Below are positions 24,637 to 33,748 of a DNA stretch of 64,000 nucleotides, piece by piece. The stretch spans positions 1 to 64,000 of the forward strand of contig CAILKO010000045.1 in NCBI GenBank assembly GCA_903834835.1, in the 5' to 3' direction. The translations under genes were made by a program, and so were the position numbers. Under the pieces are notes generated by a model, which searched no databases, was not told the origin of the DNA, and saw only the letters and a list, made by a program, of their open reading frames with translations. The number at the start of each line of letters is the position of its first letter. Position 1 is the first letter of the stretch. This DNA is from an uncultured Pseudomonadota bacterium. Its GTDB lineage: Bacteria > Pseudomonadota > Gammaproteobacteria > Burkholderiales > SG8-39.

Positions 24637-25881
24637 CTAGCCATAGACCGGAAAGCTCGTGCAGAGCTCGTGCACCGCGCCCTGGACTCGCTTCAGCATC
24701 GCCTCGTCGGAAGGGTGATCGAGCACGTCCGCGATGAGGTGGGACAGCCGCTCCGCCTCGGCCGCGCCGAAACCGCGCGTGGTCATGGCCGGCGTTCCGA
24801 TGCGGATCCCCGAGGTGACCATCGGCTTCTCCGGATCGTTCGGAATCGCGTTCTTGTTGACCGTGATGTGGGCGCGCCCGAGCGCCGCCTCGGCATCTTT
24901 GCCCGTGATTTTCTTCGACCTCAGATCGACGAGGAACAGGTGGCAGTCGGTGCGGCCGGAAACGATACGCAGGCCGCGCTCGGTGAGCACGCGCACCATG
25001 ACCCGCGCGTTGTCCAGCACCTGCTGCTGGTAGACCTTGAAATCCGGCTTCAGCGCCTCACCGAAGGCGACCGCCTTGGCCGCCACCACGTGCATCAGCG
25101 GGCCGCCCTGCAGACCCGGGAAGATCGCGGAGTTCACGGCCTTGCCACCGTCTTCGCCCATTCCCATCACGAGACCGCCGCGAGGTCCGCGCAAGGTCTT
25201 GTGGGTGGTGCTCGTGACATAGTGGGCAATGCCCATCGGCGAGGGATAGAGACCGGCCGCCACCAGTCCCGCGTAGTGCGCAATGTCGGACATCATCAAC
25301 GCGCCGACACTGTCGGCAATGTCGCGGAAGCGCTTCCAGTCGAAGGCGAGCGAATAGGCCGAAGCACCGGTGACGATCAACCGGGGCTTGTGCTCCTTCG
25401 CGAGCTTCTCGACCTGGTCGTAGTCGATCTCTTCCTTGTCATTCAGCCCGTAGGACGCGACCTTGTACAGCTTTCCGGAAAGGTTCACCGGCGAACCGTG
25501 CGTGAGGTGTCCGCCGTGTGCGAGCGACATGCCGAGTATGGTGTCGCCGGGCTTCAGCAGCGACGTGTACACGGCCTGGTTCGCCTGCGAGCCCGAGTGC
25601 GGCTGCACATTCGCCCAGTCGGCGCCGAACAGCTTCTTCACGCGCTCGATCGCGAGGTTCTCGCTGATGTCGACGAACTCGCAACCTCCGTAGTAACGCC
25701 GGCCGGGATAGCCTTCCGCGTACTTGTTCGTGAGCTGGGAACCCTGGGCGATCAGCACCGAGGGGCTGACATAGTTCTCGGAAGCAATCAGCTCGATATG
25801 CTCTTCCTGGCGGCGGTGCTCCAGGCGGATCGAGTTCCAGAGTTCAGGGTCGGTCTGGGCTAGTAGGTTGTTGCTGAACAT
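24637..25881 (-). CDS. glyA: serine hydroxymethyltransferase
   Basis: 414 aa from [18 protein letters not shown]-dependent fold type [11 protein letters not shown] near residue 32, [14 protein letters not shown], and the PLP lysine in [14 protein letters not shown] (Lys228). Interconverts serine plus tetrahydrofolate and glycine plus methylene-tetrahydrofolate, feeding thymidylate and purine synthesis. The substrate-side segment [11 protein letters not shown] is slightly unusual against the common GxSAYSR, but the ligand residues look intact. First gene of the glyA-nrdR-ribD-ribE run; divergent from ybaK. Confidence 0.97.
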   Translation of the reverse strand: MFSNNLLAQTDPELWNSIRLEHRRQEEHIELIASENYVSPSVLIAQGSQLTNKYAEGYPGRRYYGGCEFVDISENLAIERVKKLFGADWANVQPHSGSQANQAVYTSLLKPGDTILGMSLAHGGHLTHGSPVNLSGKLYKVASYGLNDKEEIDYDQVEKLAKEHKPRLIVTGASAYSLAFDWKRFRDIADSVGALMMSDIAHYAGLVAAGLYPSPMGIAHYVTSTTHKTLRGPRGGLVMGMGEDGGKAVNSAIFPGLQGGPLMHVVAAKAVAFGEALKPDFKVYQQQVLDNARVMVRVLTERGLRIVSGRTDCHLFLVDLRSKKITGKDAEAALGRAHITVNKNAIPNDPEKPMVTSGIRIGTPAMTTRGFGAAEAERLSHLIADVLDHPSDEAMLKRVQGAVHELCTSFPVYG

Positions 25882-26042
25882 GGCGTACCCTGTATGAAGA
25901 GACAGCAGTTTACCAGCCGTGCCCCCACATCTTGGGGCAGGATCGCAACCGGACACCACCCATCCGGCCGGACCGGGCGCCGCTACACGCTGAAGTATTG
26001 GCAAAATGCGTCCTGCCCGTACCGACCCGACACCCCCTGGAA

Positions 26043-26552
26043 ATGAAACCCGCTGACATCCCGGTCACCAGCGCACTGCGCGTGCTGCGCGCGGCGCGTG
26101 TGGCATTCGAACCCTGCCTGTACCCCTATGTCGACCGGGGGGGCACCCAGCACGCGGCCGCGAGCCTCGGGGTTCCGCATCATCAGGTCGTGAAGACGCT
26201 GGTCTTCGAGGCCGAGGCGCCGCCTGCGCGCCGGCGCCCCCTGCTCGTGCTGATGCACGGCGACCTTGAGGTTTCGGCGAAGAATTTGGCGCGGCACATC
26301 GGCGTGAAGGCAATCGTGCCCGCGAGTCCCGAGGCGGTCGAGAAGCACACCGGATGCCTGCCCGGCGGGGTCAGCCCCTTCGGCACCCGGATGGCGCTGC
26401 CGGTCTACATGGAACGCACGATCGGCGCGCTTGAGTCTCTTTACGTCAACGGGGGCAAGCGCGGCTTTCTGGTGCGACTGAAACCCGCGGACCTCGTGGC
26501 GCTGCTGAAGCCGGAACTGGTCGAGGTTGCGACCGGCGGCGAGGCAAGCTGA
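26043..26552 (+). CDS. ybaK: YbaK/EbsC-type Cys-tRNA(Pro)/Cys-tRNA(Cys) deacylase
   Basis: 169 aa. Editing-domain fold with the lysine-bearing segment [15 protein letters not shown] (about 76-90) that corresponds to the conserved Lys needed in YbaK, preceded by [13 protein letters not shown] and followed by GGVSPFGTR. It hydrolyses mischarged aminoacyl-tRNA in trans. The ATG at 26043 was chosen because [15 protein letters not shown] is the usual N-terminus; the in-frame upstream extension is not conserved in character. Divergent from glyA. A 34-bp palindrome follows its stop. Confidence 0.9.
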   Translation: MKPADIPVTSALRVLRAARVAFEPCLYPYVDRGGTQHAAASLGVPHHQVVKTLVFEAEAPPARRRPLLVLMHGDLEVSAKNLARHIGVKAIVPASPEAVEKHTGCLPGGVSPFGTRMALPVYMERTIGALESLYVNGGKRGFLVRLKPADLVALLKPELVEVATGGEAS

Positions 26553-26582
26553 CCGCGCAGGGAGGAAAATCGCCCGTTCGGA

Positions 26583-26616
26583 GAGAAGATAGTAACGAAT
26601 TCGTTACTATCTTCTC
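26583..26616. repeat. 34-bp perfect palindrome, TAGTAAC-N6-GTTACTA family (copy 2)
   Basis: Core TAGTAAC-GAATTC-GTTACTA with outer arms GAGAAGA/TCTTCTC, self-complementary over the full length. It is placed between the convergent ends of ybaK and the Bug binding-protein gene, where a bidirectional transcription barrier would be expected, but there is no T-run on either side. Confidence 0.85.
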
Positions 26617-26659
26617 GAGGGAGCTGCCCCGGGGCGACCCGGGCGCAGGCCGGACAGCT

Positions 26660-27649
26660 CTACTCGGCCAGGCGGATCTTGTGCTCTTTCACGAGGGTGT
26701 GCCACATCGCGGTCTCAGCGGCAATTTCCTTGGCGAAGTCGTCGAGCAGCACGATGCTCTTCACCGCGCCGACCGCGGCTGAGCGCGCGACAAAATCGTC
26801 CGAGCCCGCTACCGCAGCAAGCTCCTTTGCGAGTCGCTGCAGGATGTCCTTCTGCACGCCGGCCGGCGCGAACACGCCGAAGAACGCGCCCACGACATAC
26901 CCCGGGAATCCGCTCTCGATCATGGTCGGGGTGTCCGGATAAGAAGGATCCCGCGCCGGGCCGGTGACCGCCAGCAGGCGCAGGTCGCCCTTCGCGAGGA
27001 AGGCCCGGAGCACCGCGGCGGATGTGGAAATGATCTCGATCCGGCCGGAGATCGCATCGGTAATGGCGGCCGTGGTCCCCTTGTACGGAATGTGCACGAT
27101 GTTGATGCCGGCACGCGCCTTCAGCAGCTCGCCGTTCATGTGCGTCGCGGTCGCGAATCCGGTGCTCGAGAAGGACAGTTTCCCCGGGCTCTTCTTCGCC
27201 AGGGCGATGAGCTCCTGGATGGTCTTCGCCGGAACGTCCTTGGCGACCGCGAACCCGGAATAGGCGTGCGTCATCTTCACCACCGGTGTCAGATCCTTGG
27301 GAGGATCGTAGGGCAGCTTGTTGGGCGACGGGATGATGCCAAGACCGTCGGACGCGGTGAACAGCAGCGTATAGCCGTCCGCCGGAGAGCGCACCACCGA
27401 CTCGATGCCTACCACCGCGCCCGCGCCGGGGCGATTTTCCACCACCACAGGCGTGCCGATGCGCGCGCTGAAGGCCTCGGCGGCAGGACGAAACAGCGTG
27501 TCGGCCATACCGCCCGCGTTCAGTGGCAGCACGAACTTGATCGGCTTGTTCGGGTAGGCCTGGGCGCCCGCAGTCTGGATACCCGCTGCGAGAAACATGC
27601 ACGCGGCCGCAACGTGCCAGACCACGCGATGCGTCGATTTCAGCTTCAT
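26660..27649 (-). CDS. Bug/TctC-family periplasmic binding protein
   Basis: 329 aa. Signal peptide at about 1-30 (AACMFLAAGIQTAGAQ), then YPNKPIKFVLPLNAGGMADTLFRP, the standard N-terminal lobe of tripartite tricarboxylate receptor proteins, and GAGAVVGIESVVRSPADGYTLLF. The family binds small carboxylates or amino acid-like acids. No tctA/tctB membrane genes are adjacent, as is common for the expanded Bug family of Burkholderiales. Start chosen at 27649, where AGGAGG precedes the ATG at proper distance. Confidence 0.9.
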   Translation of the reverse strand: MKLKSTHRVVWHVAAACMFLAAGIQTAGAQAYPNKPIKFVLPLNAGGMADTLFRPAAEAFSARIGTPVVVENRPGAGAVVGIESVVRSPADGYTLLFTASDGLGIIPSPNKLPYDPPKDLTPVVKMTHAYSGFAVAKDVPAKTIQELIALAKKSPGKLSFSSTGFATATHMNGELLKARAGINIVHIPYKGTTAAITDAISGRIEIISTSAAVLRAFLAKGDLRLLAVTGPARDPSYPDTPTMIESGFPGYVVGAFFGVFAPAGVQKDILQRLAKELAAVAGSDDFVARSAAVGAVKSIVLLDDFAKEIAAETAMWHTLVKEHKIRLAE

Positions 27650-27728
27650 CTTGACCTCCTGAATAGTGGATCCACAACGCAACGGGGTCGGGAACGGGGC
27701 CGAACTCTACCCGAGTTCGCAGGGAGTT

Positions 27729-28301
27729 TCATGCTCGCGGCGGGCGGGCTAGATCCTCGGGCCGGTCGATGTCGCGCAGCACGCCGGGGTCGCCGACCGG
27801 AACCTTGATCAACTCAGCCGCGTGCGCGGCCAGCACGCTGCGCGCGCCCTCATCGCCTGTCAGTCGTTCGAGCACGAGCGCGTAGCGCCCGGAAATTCCC
27901 ACCGGATGCCCACGCTTCGTGTGGAAGTACGGCGCCGCGAGCGCCGCGCCTCCGGCGATTGCCTCGCTCACCGCAACGATGGTGCTTGGCCGGATGAAGG
28001 GCATGTCGGCAAGTGCGATCACGTAACCCTCCCGTGCGCCGGCCGCGCGCACCGCGCAGGCGAGGCTCTCGCCCATGCCCTCCGCGGCGCGCTCGCAGAC
28101 CACGACCTCGCAGCCCTCGGCGCGCAGCGCCGCGGCAAGCTCGTCCTGACCCGGGCGCACGACGGCCAGCACCTGCGGCAGCGCCTTTCGCAGATGACGC
28201 GCCGCCTGAACCGCAATCATGACGCCGTGAGGCAGCGCATGCCGCAGCTTGTCTGCGCCGAAGCGCGAGGAGGCGCCTGCCGCAAGCAGGATACCGAGCA
28301 T
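27729..28301 (-). CDS. MobA-like NTP transferase (MocA type)
   Basis: 190 aa. The nucleotide-binding start is LGILLAAGASSRFGADKLRHAL, with a second metal-binding region in VIALADMPFIRPSTI. This matches molybdenum cofactor cytidylyl/guanylyltransferases that prepare cofactor for xanthine-dehydrogenase-family enzymes. The later HPVGISGRYALVLERLTGDEGAR region is as in MocA. It lies 13 bp after xdhC in the same operon, which supports a role in cofactor maturation for the hydroxylase encoded divergently. Confidence 0.85.
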   Translation of the reverse strand: MLGILLAAGASSRFGADKLRHALPHGVMIAVQAARHLRKALPQVLAVVRPGQDELAAALRAEGCEVVVCERAAEGMGESLACAVRAAGAREGYVIALADMPFIRPSTIVAVSEAIAGGAALAAPYFHTKRGHPVGISGRYALVLERLTGDEGARSVLAAHAAELIKVPVGDPGVLRDIDRPEDLARPPRA

Positions 28302-28314
28302 CAACCGGGCCGGC

Positions 28315-29328
28315 TCAGTCGGGCTGACGGACTTCGCACTCGGAAGGCGTGAAGCGCGCTACGGTCTTCTGTGCCCAGTCGACCGACTTCACGCCATAGC
28401 GCACCGCCGTCATCTCCGCGAGTATCGCCACCGCGATCTCGGGCGGCGTCTTCGACCCGAGGTAGAGCCCCACCGGTCCGTGCAGGCGCGCGATCTCCGT
28501 GTCCGACAGATCGAATTCGCGCAGCCGCTCCCGGCGCGCATCGTTGTTCTTCTTCGATCCGATCGCGCCCACATAGAAGGCCGGCGATTTCAGCGCCTCC
28601 ATCAGCGCGAGATCATCGATCTTCGGGTCGTGCGTCAGCGCAATGACCGCCGCGTGGCCATCGAGATGGTTGGCAGCAAGGATATCGTCCGGCATGCCGC
28701 GATCGAGCACCGTCCCGGGCAGGTCCCAGCCATTTGCATATTCCTCGCGCGGGTCGATCACCATGACGTGGTAATCCAGCATCTTCGCCATTTCCGCAAG
28801 GTAGCGGGTAAGTTGGCCGGCTCCGATCAGGATCAGGCGCCAGCGCGGCCCGTGCACGGTCAGGAGGGTGCTGCCGTCGAAGCTCAGCACATCCTGGTTG
28901 CTGCCGGGTTCCAGCGTCACGGCGCCGCTGACCATGTCGAGCCGGCGCGACACGAGCTGCTGGCTGCCGATCAGCTCGAGCAGCCGCGCAATGGCGGTCT
29001 CCTCGCCAACCGGCTCCAGCACGAGCTGCAGCGTGCCGCCGCAAGGCAGACCCCAACGCGTAGCCTCTTCGTTTGTAATGCCATACGTGACGAGTTCCGG
29101 CAGGTCCGCAGCCAGGGCGCGAGCGCGCACCTTCTCGATGAGGTCGTCTTCCACACAGCCGCCCGAAACCGAGCCCGCCACCTGGCCATCATCCCGGATC
29201 GCGACCAGCGCGCCGACCGGGCGCGGCGCCGAGCCCCAGGTCTTGACGATGGTCCCGAGCGTCACGCGACGGCCGGCGACCCGCCACGCCTCCGCGCTGC
29301 GCAGGACTTCGATATCCACACTGTCCAT
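28315..29328 (-). CDS. XdhC-family molybdenum cofactor chaperone
   Basis: 337 aa. The N-terminal XdhC domain reads TLGTIVKTWGSAPRPVGALVAI and GSVSGGCVEDDLIEK; a C-terminal Rossmann-like domain contains LILIGAGQLTRYLAEMAK and the conserved Cys-free end VAILAEMTAVRYGV. XdhC proteins bind molybdopterin cofactor, aid its sulfuration and insert it in the large subunit of xanthine dehydrogenase-type enzymes. It is divergent from the CoxS/CoxM genes. The expected client, a CoxL-type subunit, is not in the window. Confidence 0.88.
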   Translation of the reverse strand: MDSVDIEVLRSAEAWRVAGRRVTLGTIVKTWGSAPRPVGALVAIRDDGQVAGSVSGGCVEDDLIEKVRARALAADLPELVTYGITNEEATRWGLPCGGTLQLVLEPVGEETAIARLLELIGSQQLVSRRLDMVSGAVTLEPGSNQDVLSFDGSTLLTVHGPRWRLILIGAGQLTRYLAEMAKMLDYHVMVIDPREEYANGWDLPGTVLDRGMPDDILAANHLDGHAAVIALTHDPKIDDLALMEALKSPAFYVGAIGSKKNNDARRERLREFDLSDTEIARLHGPVGLYLGSKTPPEIAVAILAEMTAVRYGVKSVDWAQKTVARFTPSECEVRQPD

Positions 29329-29521
29329 GATCCGCCTCCGGTATTGCCGGGCAATTCAATGCAGTTTACCCCGCCCGCGAAACAGTCCGCCCCGCACTTG
29401 CCCTGCCGCCGGACCTTCGATAGCATTCCCCGCTCGTCCCCGAGGGGAGCGCGCAGGCGGGCAGGCCATTCAGGCGGCCGGCGGCGGCGCGACGGGGCGC
29501 AGTCGAATTCCATCCAGCAGA

Positions 29522-29539
29522 TTCAGAACGTTCAGAACG
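29522..29539 (+). repeat. tandem 9-bp direct repeat upstream of coxS-like gene
   Basis: TTCAGAACG occurs twice with no gap, directly before the ribosome-binding region of the iron-sulfur subunit gene. It may be a regulator site or a slippage product. Confidence 0.4.
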
Positions 29540-29548
29540 GAGCGGCAG

Positions 29549-30031
29549 ATGACGATCAAAGTCTCGATGCGTGTAAACGGCAAGCCGGTTTCAGCCGAAG
29601 TGGAACCGCGGACCCTGCTGGTGAACTACATCCGCGAGCACCTGCGCATGACGGGAACCCACGTCGGCTGCGATACCGCGCAGTGCGGCGCCTGCACCGT
29701 GCATCTGAACGGCAAGGCCGTGAAATCCTGCTCGATGCTCGCGATGCAGGCCGAGGGTGGCGAAGTCGTCACGATCGAGGGCCTCGCCAAGGCGGACGGC
29801 ACCCTGCACCCGATGCAGGCGGCGTTCAAGGAGCACCACGGTCTGCAGTGCGGCTTCTGCACCCCCGGGATGATCATGAACGCGGTGGACTTCGCAAAAT
29901 CGAACCCCGCCCCCACGGACGAGCAGGTCCGTGCGGCGCTCGACGGCAACCTGTGCCGGTGCACGGGATACCAGAACATCGTGAAATCGGTCATGGCAGG
30001 CGCGCGCAACATGGCGTCCTCGGGCTCCTGA
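29549..30031 (+). CDS. CoxS-like 2Fe-2S subunit of a molybdenum hydroxylase
   Basis: 160 aa. A plant-type ferredoxin domain with Cys41, Cys46, Cys49 (CDTAQCGAC) and Cys61, then the [2Fe-2S]-binding four-helix domain with Cys101/Cys104 (CGFCTPGM) and Cys136/Cys138 (CRCTGYQ). All eight cluster ligands are present. Such subunits move electrons from a Mo-containing large subunit to the FAD subunit. The medium subunit follows 45 bp downstream; the large subunit is missing nearby. Start at 29549 gives the usual N-terminus MTIKVSMRVNGKPV. Confidence 0.93.
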   Translation: MTIKVSMRVNGKPVSAEVEPRTLLVNYIREHLRMTGTHVGCDTAQCGACTVHLNGKAVKSCSMLAMQAEGGEVVTIEGLAKADGTLHPMQAAFKEHHGLQCGFCTPGMIMNAVDFAKSNPAPTDEQVRAALDGNLCRCTGYQNIVKSVMAGARNMASSGS

Positions 30032-30076
30032 GAGCCTTAACCCGTCCAAGCAAGCGCACCGCTCCAAGGAGACAAC

Positions 30077-30862
30077 ATGTACGCATTCAATTACCACCGC
30101 GCCACAGACGTGAATGAGGCCGCGGGCCTCGCCGGAAAGTCGATCGATGCCAAACTGCTCGCCGGCGGGCAGTCCCTCGTTCAAGCGATGAAACTGCGCC
30201 TTGCGTCGCCCTCGGACATCATCGATCTTGGCACCATCAAGGGACTCGCAGGCATCAAGAAGGTCGGTGATGCGGTCGAAATCGGCGCCATGACACGCCA
30301 TGCGGACGTCGCTGCCTCCACCGAGATTCCCTGCCTCGCCGGTCTCGCCCGGGAAATCGGCGACCGTCAGGTCCGCCACATGGGCACGATCGGCGGCTCG
30401 CTCGCGAACAGCGACCCCGCGGCGGACTATCCCTCGGCGGTGCTTGCGCTCGGCGCGACGATCATCACCAACAAGCGCCGCATCGAGGCGGATTCCTTCT
30501 TCAAGGCCATGTACGAGACTGCTCTGGAGCAGGGCGAGATCATTACGGCCGTGTCGTTTCCGATCCCCAAGCGCGGTGCGTACAAGAAATTCAAGCACCC
30601 GGCCTCGCGTTTCGCGCTGGTCGGCGTGTTTGTCGCAGACACGAAGACCGGGCCGCGCGTCGCGGTCACCGGCGCGGGACCGTTCGCATTTCGTCTGCCC
30701 GAAATGGAAAAGGCTCTCGCCGCCAAATTCGCTCCGGAATCGGTCGCCAATATCAAGATCAAGCCCGACGGCCTGAACTCTGACCTGCACGCGAGTTCGG
30801 AGTACCGCGCCCACCTGATCACGGTCATGGCGAAGCGCGCGGTGCAGGCCGCGATCGGCTAG
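30077..30862 (+). CDS. CoxM-like FAD-binding subunit of a molybdenum hydroxylase
   Basis: 261 aa. FAD-binding motifs LLAGGQSLVQAMKLRLA (about 30-46) and MGTIGGSLANSDPAADYP (about 103-120) are those of the CO dehydrogenase/xanthine dehydrogenase medium subunit. The C-terminal CO_deh_flav_C domain follows. GGAGAC precedes the ATG. Directly downstream the cluster switches to a Rieske oxygenase rather than the large subunit, so the pair is orphaned here or shares a large subunit encoded elsewhere. Confidence 0.92.
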   Translation: MYAFNYHRATDVNEAAGLAGKSIDAKLLAGGQSLVQAMKLRLASPSDIIDLGTIKGLAGIKKVGDAVEIGAMTRHADVAASTEIPCLAGLAREIGDRQVRHMGTIGGSLANSDPAADYPSAVLALGATIITNKRRIEADSFFKAMYETALEQGEIITAVSFPIPKRGAYKKFKHPASRFALVGVFVADTKTGPRVAVTGAGPFAFRLPEMEKALAAKFAPESVANIKIKPDGLNSDLHASSEYRAHLITVMAKRAVQAAIG

Positions 30863-30947
30863 CACCCGCTGTAACGGGCGGCCTCTGCACGATCCGCCCC
30901 GCGCGGGCGGATCGAACTTCCTTCGCGTCCCGACCGTGAGGAACACC

Positions 30948-32081
30948 ATGACCAGCGCATCGCCCGCCCGCGCGGATTCCCGCGCCGACCTGCCCAGGCT
31001 CGGTCTGCGCAACTTCTGGTACCCGGCAGCCAAGTCGAGTCAGGTCGGCCGCAAGCCCCTGGCAGTGAAACTGCTCGGCGAAGAAATCATGCTGCTGCGG
31101 GAAAGCGGCGAACTGCATGCGCTGCACAACCGCTGTCCGCATCGCGGCATACCGCTCACGGCGGGCAAACGCCATTTCCCCGGCACGATCTCCTGCATGT
31201 ACCACGGCTGGACCTTCAACATGCAGGGCGAGTGCGTCGAAGCCCTGAACGAAGGCCCTGACTCGCAGCTGCCCGGCAAGGTGCGCGTGCGCAGCTATCC
31301 CGTGCAGGAGATCAACGGGATCGCCTGGATCTACATGGGCGATGGCGCTCCGTCGCCGATTGCCGAGCAGGTGCCCGCAGAGGTGCTCGACACGCGCAAC
31401 ATCGTGCACTGCCAGACCGAGGTCTGGAACTGCAGCTGGATGCCTGCGGTGGAGAATCTCATGGACTCGCACGATGTCTTCGTGCACCGCAGTTCGATCT
31501 TCTTCCTGTTCCGCAAACTGCCCTGCTGGATGAACGTCGCCGCCACGGAACTTCCGGACGGCAAGGGCGTCGATTTCAAATATTCGAAAATGGGCCCGGT
31601 GCAGGATACCTACAAGCGGGTCGGCCGCTGGCCGCGCCACGGCTGGTGGCGCCAGACCAAGATCAATTCCCCCAAGCCGGGCGAATACCCGACCACCGAA
31701 CTGCGCCTGCCCTGCGTGGTGCGCGTGGGCTTCGCAACGCTGATGTTCGTGCGCTACATGGTCCCCGTCGACGAAAACCATGTGCGCGCCTTCCTGCTCA
31801 CCAGCCGGCACGCGCCGGGCCTGAGCGGTATCACCTACCGGCTGTACTACCACCTGTGGGCGTCCTGGAGCCTGCTCAAATATTTCATCGGACAGGATCG
31901 CGTGGTGTTCGAGACCCAGGACTACTGGGCGCCCGAGCGGCTCGCCTCGACCGATGTGGGGCTTGTGAAATGGCGCAGGCTCGTGGCGACCGTTGCAAAG
32001 AAGGAGGCCGCCGACAGGCAGACCGTGCAGGCGGGAACGAACCGCGTCACCGAACAGGCGGAAGCACTCGCGGACCTCTGA
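30948..32081 (+). CDS. Rieske non-heme iron oxygenase, catalytic subunit
   Basis: 377 aa. The Rieske cluster ligands are Cys63/His65 (CPHRG) and Cys83/His86 (CMYHGW). The catalytic iron site in VENLMDSHDVFVH supplies Asp173, His175 and His180 as candidates, with a D-x-H rather than the common D-x2-H spacing. Family members hydroxylate or demethylate aromatic and related compounds; the substrate is unknown. No dedicated reductase gene is adjacent. The ATG at 30948 was chosen over a GTG at 30936 because GAGG precedes it. A decayed paralogue of its C-terminus lies at 39645. It ends 4 bp before the LLM gene. Confidence 0.88.
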   Translation: MTSASPARADSRADLPRLGLRNFWYPAAKSSQVGRKPLAVKLLGEEIMLLRESGELHALHNRCPHRGIPLTAGKRHFPGTISCMYHGWTFNMQGECVEALNEGPDSQLPGKVRVRSYPVQEINGIAWIYMGDGAPSPIAEQVPAEVLDTRNIVHCQTEVWNCSWMPAVENLMDSHDVFVHRSSIFFLFRKLPCWMNVAATELPDGKGVDFKYSKMGPVQDTYKRVGRWPRHGWWRQTKINSPKPGEYPTTELRLPCVVRVGFATLMFVRYMVPVDENHVRAFLLTSRHAPGLSGITYRLYYHLWASWSLLKYFIGQDRVVFETQDYWAPERLASTDVGLVKWRRLVATVAKKEAADRQTVQAGTNRVTEQAEALADL

Positions 32082-32085
32082 GACC

Positions 32086-32958
32086 ATGCAGCCCGGCGTC
32101 ACCTTCCCGACCGCCGATCTCGGTACCGACCCGGTCATCGCCCGCGATTTCGCGCAGGCCGCCGAGGACATGGGCTACACGCATCTGCGCATCATCGACC
32201 ACGTGCTGGGCGCCGATGTCACGCACCGCGATCCGAAGCTGTTTCCGTATACGTCCAGCACGCCGTTCCACGAGCCGCTCGTGTTCTTCGGCTTTCTCGC
32301 CGGCGTCACGAAGCGCATCGGCTTTGTCAGCGCGATCCTTGTTTCCACCCAGCGACAGACCGCGCTGGTCGCCAAGCAGGCCGCTGAAGTGGATGTCCTG
32401 TGCGGCGGACGCCTGCGCCTCGGCCTCGGCACCGGCTGGAACGAGGTCGAATACGAGGCACTGGGCGAAGATTTCTCTACCCGCGGGAAGCGTCTGGACG
32501 AGCAGGTCGCCGTACTGCGCGCGCTGTGGACACGCGACGTGGTGAGCTTCGAGGGTCGCTGGCATCGCATCACCGCTGCGGGTCTGAATCCGCTTCCTGT
32601 CCAGCGGCCGATCCCGATCTGGTTCGGCGGCTCGAGTGAGGCGATGTTCCGCCGCATCGGAAAGCTCGGGGACGGCTGGATTCCGTTTTCAAGCGGTCCG
32701 GATGCGCTGGGCGACGCGGAACGAGGGCTTGCCCGCATCCACCATCACGCACTTGAAGCCGGGCGCGATCCTGAGTCGATCGGCCTCGATGGACGGGTCT
32801 GGCTGCGCGGCAACACGCAGGAGGACTGGCATCGGAACGCCGAGGGCTGGCGTGCGCTCGGCTGCAGTCATCTGGCGGTGAATACGACCGGCGCCGGGTT
32901 CAGTACGCTGGACGAGCATCTGAACGCGCTGCACCGCTTCAAAGAGACCCTCGGCTAG
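32086..32958 (+). CDS. luciferase-like (LLM) F420/flavin-dependent oxidoreductase
   Basis: 290 aa. A (beta/alpha)8 luciferase-like protein: TFPTADLGTDP, AAEDMGYTHLRIIDHVLGAD, GRLRLGLGTGWNEVEYEALG, and IPIWFGGSSEAMFRRIGKLGDGW. These match the TIGR03619-like F420-type subfamily. Whether it uses FMN or F420 cannot be told. Four bp after the Rieske gene, last in the forward operon, so it likely acts in the same pathway. Confidence 0.85.
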   Translation: MQPGVTFPTADLGTDPVIARDFAQAAEDMGYTHLRIIDHVLGADVTHRDPKLFPYTSSTPFHEPLVFFGFLAGVTKRIGFVSAILVSTQRQTALVAKQAAEVDVLCGGRLRLGLGTGWNEVEYEALGEDFSTRGKRLDEQVAVLRALWTRDVVSFEGRWHRITAAGLNPLPVQRPIPIWFGGSSEAMFRRIGKLGDGWIPFSSGPDALGDAERGLARIHHHALEAGRDPESIGLDGRVWLRGNTQEDWHRNAEGWRALGCSHLAVNTTGAGFSTLDEHLNALHRFKETLG

Positions 32959-32985
32959 GGCTACACTTTCCATTCTGCGCGTGGT

Positions 32986-33744
32986 TCAGGCCATCACATC
33001 TCCGCCGCTAGGTGCGAGGCACTGTCCGGTCAGATAGCCGATATCGTCGGAGGCGAGGAACACGAAAGTCGAGATCAGATCGTCCACCTGTCCAAGCCTG
33101 CCTTTCGGAATACGCGCGGTGACTGCGCGCAGCCCTTCTTCGGAGACCACCTGCATGATGGGCGTGATCGTGATCGTCGGCGCCACGCAATTCACCGTGA
33201 TATTGCGCGCACCCACCTCCATCACCATGGAGCGCGTCAGGCCGATGAGGCCCGCCTTCGAGGCGGTGTAATTGGCATAGTCGGCGCGACCGCGGAAGGC
33301 GAGGTTCGAGGCGGTATTGATGATGCGCCCGTAGTCGCGCCGGATCATGCCCGGCAGCGCATGCTTCGCGCACAGAAAAGGCCCGCGCAGGTTGACGTTC
33401 TGGACGTCGTCCCACTCCTCAACGGTCATCTCGAGAAGAGGGCGCGGCCGCGCGATGCCCGCGTTGTTGACGAGGATGTCCAGTCGCCCGTATGCGCGTT
33501 CGACTTCGCCGATCATCGCGGCGACCTGGGTCTCTTCGCGCACATCGGCGCGCACGATCATCGCCCTCCCGCCGGCGGCGAGGATTTCCTGCTCGACCGC
33601 GCGCGCAGCAGCTTCCTGCCCCGCGTCGGGATAATTGATCGCCACCAGTGCGCCCTCTGCCGCGTAGGCGATCGACACGCCGCGCCCGATCCCGCTGCTT
33701 GCGCCGGTGACCAGTGCAACACGGCCCTTAAGTCTGTCCGCCAC
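32986..33744 (-). CDS. short-chain dehydrogenase/reductase
   Basis: 252 aa from a GTG at 33744. Cofactor motif TGASSGIG (about 14-21), NNAG (about 95), and the catalytic Ser (NTASN) with YTASK, giving Tyr-x3-Lys. The C-terminal end (SDDIGYLTGQCLAPSGG) is normal for the classical family. It begins 4 bp after the stop of the LLM gene and is the last gene of a seven-gene reverse operon. Substrate is unknown; oxidation of a pathway alcohol is plausible. Confidence 0.88.
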   Translation of the reverse strand: MADRLKGRVALVTGASSGIGRGVSIAYAAEGALVAINYPDAGQEAAARAVEQEILAAGGRAMIVRADVREETQVAAMIGEVERAYGRLDILVNNAGIARPRPLLEMTVEEWDDVQNVNLRGPFLCAKHALPGMIRRDYGRIINTASNLAFRGRADYANYTASKAGLIGLTRSMVMEVGARNITVNCVAPTITITPIMQVVSEEGLRAVTARIPKGRLGQVDDLISTFVFLASDDIGYLTGQCLAPSGGDVMA

Positions 33745-33748
33745 GACG

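Noticed and set aside
26583..26616. Palindrome interpreted as an ordinary Rho-independent terminator
   Set aside because: No T-run on either side, and the stem tip is AT-rich rather than GC-rich; a transcription-blocking role is still possible but not canonical.
28249..30117. 622-codon forward frame across xdhC and coxS
   Set aside because: It runs antisense to xdhC and out of frame with coxS, and its product is low-complexity and matches no family.
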